Positions 60,736 to 64,000 of a stretch of DNA of 64,000 nt are shown one piece after another. Location of the stretch: contig CM023536.1 of assembly GCA_013350335.1 (NCBI GenBank), positions 11,366,207 to 11,430,206 on the forward strand. Direction: 5' to 3'. Under the pieces are notes generated by a model, which saw nothing but the letters and a program-made list of their open reading frames with translations, was not told the DNA's origin and searched no databases. Within the stretch, counting starts at the first letter, position 1. Each line of letters opens with the position of its first letter. Made by a program: the position numbers and the translations under genes. This DNA is from Chimonanthus salicifolius (taxonomy: Eukaryota > Streptophyta > Magnoliopsida > Laurales > Calycanthaceae).

Positions 60736-61085
60736 AGGGAAGGTAAGCTAGTTATTTAGGATGACTTTGCTTATGCAATTTTTTGGGCTTGTGGGAATCT
60801 AGTGTGCTCTGTGGAGACTTCTACAAATTATCCAGGATACCTCTCTTTTCCATAGGAATGTGGATGTATCATTTTGTCATGTAAGACCCACAACAAATGA
60901 GGTGGCAGATTTCTTGGCTAAGCCTAGGGAAGAACTTTAGGGTGGTTTAGTGGGTGCTATATCAATAATGGGGTGATCTTTGATCTTTTCTGCATTTGAG
61001 GATCAATATACTGCTCTTACACTCTTATTTTTATAGATAATGAAATATTTTCCTTATTAGATTTACAAAAAAAAAAAAAAAAAAA

Positions 61086-61980
61086 CAGAAAAATGTCAAC
61101 TTGGGCAAGTCTTCCCAGGTTTTGGAATGACATGGCCACTCATAATTGGTCGTCAAGCCAAAGTGAGTCTTGAATGCAAAATGGGGCTCCAATACATGAG
61201 CTTGTAAGGACCATCTCTTTTATCATTTTTATAAACTAGATTTATCAATACATATCCTCATTGTTTTAACAAGATATTTGAATGTTTTTAATAATTAATA
61301 AAAATGACTCGCCCAAAATGCATTGTCTACCCGTTCAAAATTTTTAAGTTGGGTTAACCAAATCCAGGAATGACTTTTCCAACTTCAAAACAAATTATAA
61401 AATTCTGGTCATATGGATGATCAAGCTAATCAATAAATTGATGATACTCTACTACAAATCTACATCTTCAAGTATATAGAGTTTGGTCATCGATCTTTCC
61501 TTGATTCATCTATCATTGCATTGATTACTTCAAAGGAACATGCTGATAGTGCTTTATTGATACAAGATGATGTCAACAAGGACAGGAATACAATAGGTTT
61601 TGGTGAGCCCAAGCCCATTGTGGGCTTAAAAGACAAGATTGAGCCTGATCCACATGAACCCGAAAAGCTTGAGGCCAATGAGAATTGAAAAAGGCAAAAA
61701 AGGGGAAGAAAACTAAGGACTTCTCTGTTGAGTGGAGAGAGAGAGAGAGAGAGAGAGAGGTTGATACTTGCTAGGGATGGAGCTGGGGGCATTAGAGGTA
61801 GTTGGTTATCCTCCTAATGAGGAATAGATGAGGGAAATGGGGTTTGGGGTTTGAGGAAGGTTTTTTTTTTTTTTTTGCTTTGTTAAAAAAATAAAAATTA
61901 GGGGAAAGAACATAAAGGCAGCTACCATTCAAATGGAAAGAGGGTCTTAGACCAGCATGAAGACAAAGGATGTGGCAAAA
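61086..61980. other. Intron sequence with a (GA)n run
   Basis: Nothing coding is recognised. A (GA)n microsatellite of about 12 units lies at 61735-61759, and a T-run at 61861-61876. Confidence 0.5.
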
Positions 61981-61984
61981 TGGG

Positions 61985-62140
61985 AATCACGCTTTTAGGC
62001 TTGGCATGAGCCTAAGCCTGTTTGATACCTATTTGGGCTCAACATATGTTCAAGCCCGTGCCCAAAAATCATTTAGGCTACAAAATCATGCAAATACCCA
62101 CCTTTTCTTAGGCTGAACACTTCAGGCTTTCAGTTAAACG
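61985..62140. mobile_element. Eroded hAT-like tract
   Basis: TAGGCTTGGCATGAGCCTAA and CAAGCCCGTGCCC words resemble the other CCCAAGCC-rich elements. No ends can be set. Confidence 0.3.
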
Positions 62141-62564
62141 ATCCAAATTCCCATCTGAGATGTTAGCATTGCATGCTAAAATGCCTAACCATAATATTTG
62201 CACGAAAGTACCAAATGTATTACTTTTTTTATATGTAGTTTCTTACAGTTTTTTATCCCATTTTGTCTGATTGCAAATTCAAGATATAAAAACTTTAGCC
62301 ACTCATCAGCTTCATCTACCTCGACTCCTTGTTTACAATCATTTTATTTTCACAGAGAAGCAAGAACCTTTAGCATAGTTGATAAATGCTCATGGTTACA
62401 GCTAAATGGTTGCGGTTCAAGTTGGTCACCATTTCTCATAACTACAGAGACGACTAATTTGGTTATGCACTAAAGCCTTCATGGCTTTAATGTTGCTAGT
62501 GAAATTGACGTGATCCACCTATAAGAGCATGTCAACAATTCTAGATGTTCTCTTTTTATTATTA

Positions 62565-62645
62565 TTGTTTTTTAACTGTAGCATGACTTGAACCCTCAAC
62601 TCATGGTTGCAGCAGTCAGCATTGCCAACTTGTTACGTGTTCTCA
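62565..62645 (-). mobile_element. SINE-like fragment
   Basis: On the minus strand AAGTTGGCAATGCTGAC resembles box A and GAGGGTTCAAGTCATGC resembles box B, with T-runs at both sides. The fragment is too diverged for a firm call. Confidence 0.35.
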
Positions 62646-63630
62646 TTTTTTTTTTTTTAATTTTACATCCTATTATTTGATTTCAAATTCAAGGAATGGA
62701 CCAGCTCAAAACATGGATTTACACTTTTGACAATCCATAACACAATTTTGAATGTAGATCCGAAATTTCAGTCAATCCCCTTTGAATGGATTCTATGGAA
62801 ATCAGAAGTATCTTACTAGTAAAAACTTCACAAATGGCCCAAGTAGAAAGGAACCCATAAGATGAATCGTCCCGCTGACACATGGTGAGCTACAAGATGT
62901 GAGCTTTGGTAGCATCTGTCAAATTAGCTAACACCCTTGTTTGGCTCCCAATCTCCCCCATCTTTCAGTGCAGAACTGAACCCTATACTAAGAGTTTAAC
63001 TAGCTACCAACCATTCATCTTCTTGCTTATCAGAGTATAAAATTTCATGATGAACTTTGTGAAGAGCAGTCATTTTACCTTGACAAACCATCATCATCAT
63101 CAACAAAACCATTTCCCATTATTATGAGGTTCACTATCGTCAACTTCAGGAAACATATTGACTAACAATGCTGCTTTAAGGGTGCATGTATGTGTTTTTC
63201 CAAAGTTTTATATGTGGCTGTTTACAAGAAATGGTGTCCAAATTAGAAAGAAAGAAGAGATTTCCAATGGCTTAAAGCCATGAACTGAATTTTGCCATGG
63301 TTTTGTGTTAGATAATATTCACCTACCAACTTTCTTGTGGGGACTGGCAAGTAGGTTTTATGGCTCAAAAGTTAGACTGGTCTAGAAATCAGGTATTCTG
63401 TGAAGTTTCTAGACTCAGACTACAGTCAAAACTCAACAGCTTGAGTCTAGTAGCTTGTCAATTTCCTCTGAGTTTTCTAGCAAAACTCAATAAAACTTAA
63501 AGAATTGCATGACATGAAATGCAATTTATCCAAGTCAACTCTTAATATTTAATGTTGGTCGCAACTGGCAGTTGAATGTGGCACATTGGTGTTTCTTCTT
63601 CAACTACCCATTGCCACCATGCACACATGG
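62646..63630. other. Intron sequence, no element identified
   Basis: It was scanned for the missing 5' exon of the LRR-Ubl gene on the minus strand; nothing matched. Confidence 0.45.
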
Positions 63631-63632
63631 GA

Positions 63633-63815
63633 GTAGGGGTGATACGTGGGTCGGGTTTTAACCCGACAAGTGGGGTGGGTTATGTTTTATTGGAACTCAA
63701 GTCAGGTCGGGTTGAAGAAAAAAACCCGCATGGAATTCGGATCGGGTTGGGTTCAGGAATTTAAACTTTAACACGACCCGACCCGACTTAACCCGACCCA
63801 CGACCCGAGTTCCAT
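63633..63815. mobile_element. GGGTCGGGTT-rich hAT-like end
   Basis: TAGGGGTGATACGTGGGTCG is a typical left terminus of hAT MITEs. GGTCGGGTT and its inverse CCCGACCCGACC are repeated inside. The right end is unclear and may lie beyond the window. Confidence 0.5.
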
Positions 63816-64000
63816 TAGTATAAAAGAGAGTTTTTTTCTCATGCCCTAATCCTTCCTCTCTTCCTCAGATTGTTGTGTGCCTAGATCCTTCTCCTTCGAT
63901 CGCTGCCTCTTTCTCCTTCGATTGTTGCCTGCCTCCTTAGCCTCTCAGCACCTCTCCATTCTTTATCTGCCTCTCAACATCTCTCCGTTCTCCTCCCGGC
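63816..64000 (+). promoter_or_regulatory. Possible core promoter and pyrimidine-rich leader
   Basis: GTATAAAAGAGAG at about 63820 looks like a TATA box. It is followed by a leader of CTTCCTCTC, TTCTCCTTCGAT (twice) and CTCTCAGCA words with two short imperfect repeats. No ATG-led gene is visible before the window ends. It could belong to the adjacent hAT-like element or to an unseen gene. Confidence 0.25.

Larger units (their letters stand above)
59570..61085 (+). mobile_element. LINE 3' part, split by a MITE and by a poly-A micro-insertion
   Basis: DDHLFYTCPFSQDLWYKF is the end of the LINE zinc-binding domain, followed by a broken RNA-processing region (WRARNSRVFDS) and RNase H-like pieces. 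The reading stops at a hAT-like MITE (about 60221-60735) and resumes with GGRFLG. The 3' UTR contains TAATGAAATATTTTCC and ends in about 20 A at 61085. An 18-bp micro-insertion lies at 59626-59643. Confidence 0.8.

Noticed and set aside
63060..63180. Possible first exon of the LRR-Ubl gene (G-ending donor GTAAAA)
   Set aside because: The translation is Met-rich and has no resemblance to a ubiquitin-like fold.

Overview
The window looks like nuclear DNA of a seed plant, most likely an angiosperm with a large, repeat-rich genome. It is AT-rich. Genuine coding sequence occurs as short exons with canonical splice sites, separated by introns of up to about 17 kb that are packed with nested LINEs, Copia remnants, hAT-type MITEs, SINEs and unclassified repeats. 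The conserved exons match the plant family 'LRR repeats and ubiquitin-like domain-containing protein' (Arabidopsis At2g30105). The species cannot be named from this sequence.

The main gene (minus strand) runs from the right-hand part of the window to a stop codon at 15895. Nine exons (58445-58539, 49779-49940, 38946-39056, 38679-38779, 36859-36996, 20168-20216, 19982-20047, 18940-19059, 15895-16014) join in phase into 319 codons. They cover the end of the ubiquitin-like domain, a linker, a run of leucine-rich repeats and the conserved basic tail. The N-terminal part of the ubiquitin-like domain was not found and probably lies beyond position 64000. About 98% of the 42.6 kb between the visible ends of this gene is intron.

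Region 1-15 kb lies downstream of that gene. It holds a candidate two-exon gene (3667-5272, minus) for a 380-residue protein with a 10-residue Ser/Pro/Cys/Gly repeat, nuclear-localisation-like basic clusters and an acidic tail. It also holds a tRNA-Gly(GCC) gene (10787-10857, minus), three TRIM-like LTR copies, two large fold-back elements (6114-6994 and about 8655-9790) that share a core, hAT-type MITEs rich in CGGCCGATAT, and a BED-finger hAT transposase remnant.

Region 16-64 kb is intron filled with transposons. Between about 20.5 and 31.2 kb an L1-type LINE (minus) was split by a SINE tail, an RTE-type LINE, a 3.9-kb LTR and another LINE tail. Further LINEs (31380-33566, 44773-48396, 45066-46260, about 59570-61085) and several short LINE tails have readable target-site duplications. 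Copia remnants lie at 42.1-43.5 kb and 50.9-56 kb; the latter is interrupted by a 1.47-kb retro-inserted sequence of unknown origin. Two related hAT elements (37322-38188 and 39457-39973) flank two of the LRR exons.

No operon-like or defence-like gene system is present. The most novel candidates are the two-exon repeat/acidic-protein gene, the fold-back family with an exchangeable arm and conserved core, and the unknown retro-inserted sequence.
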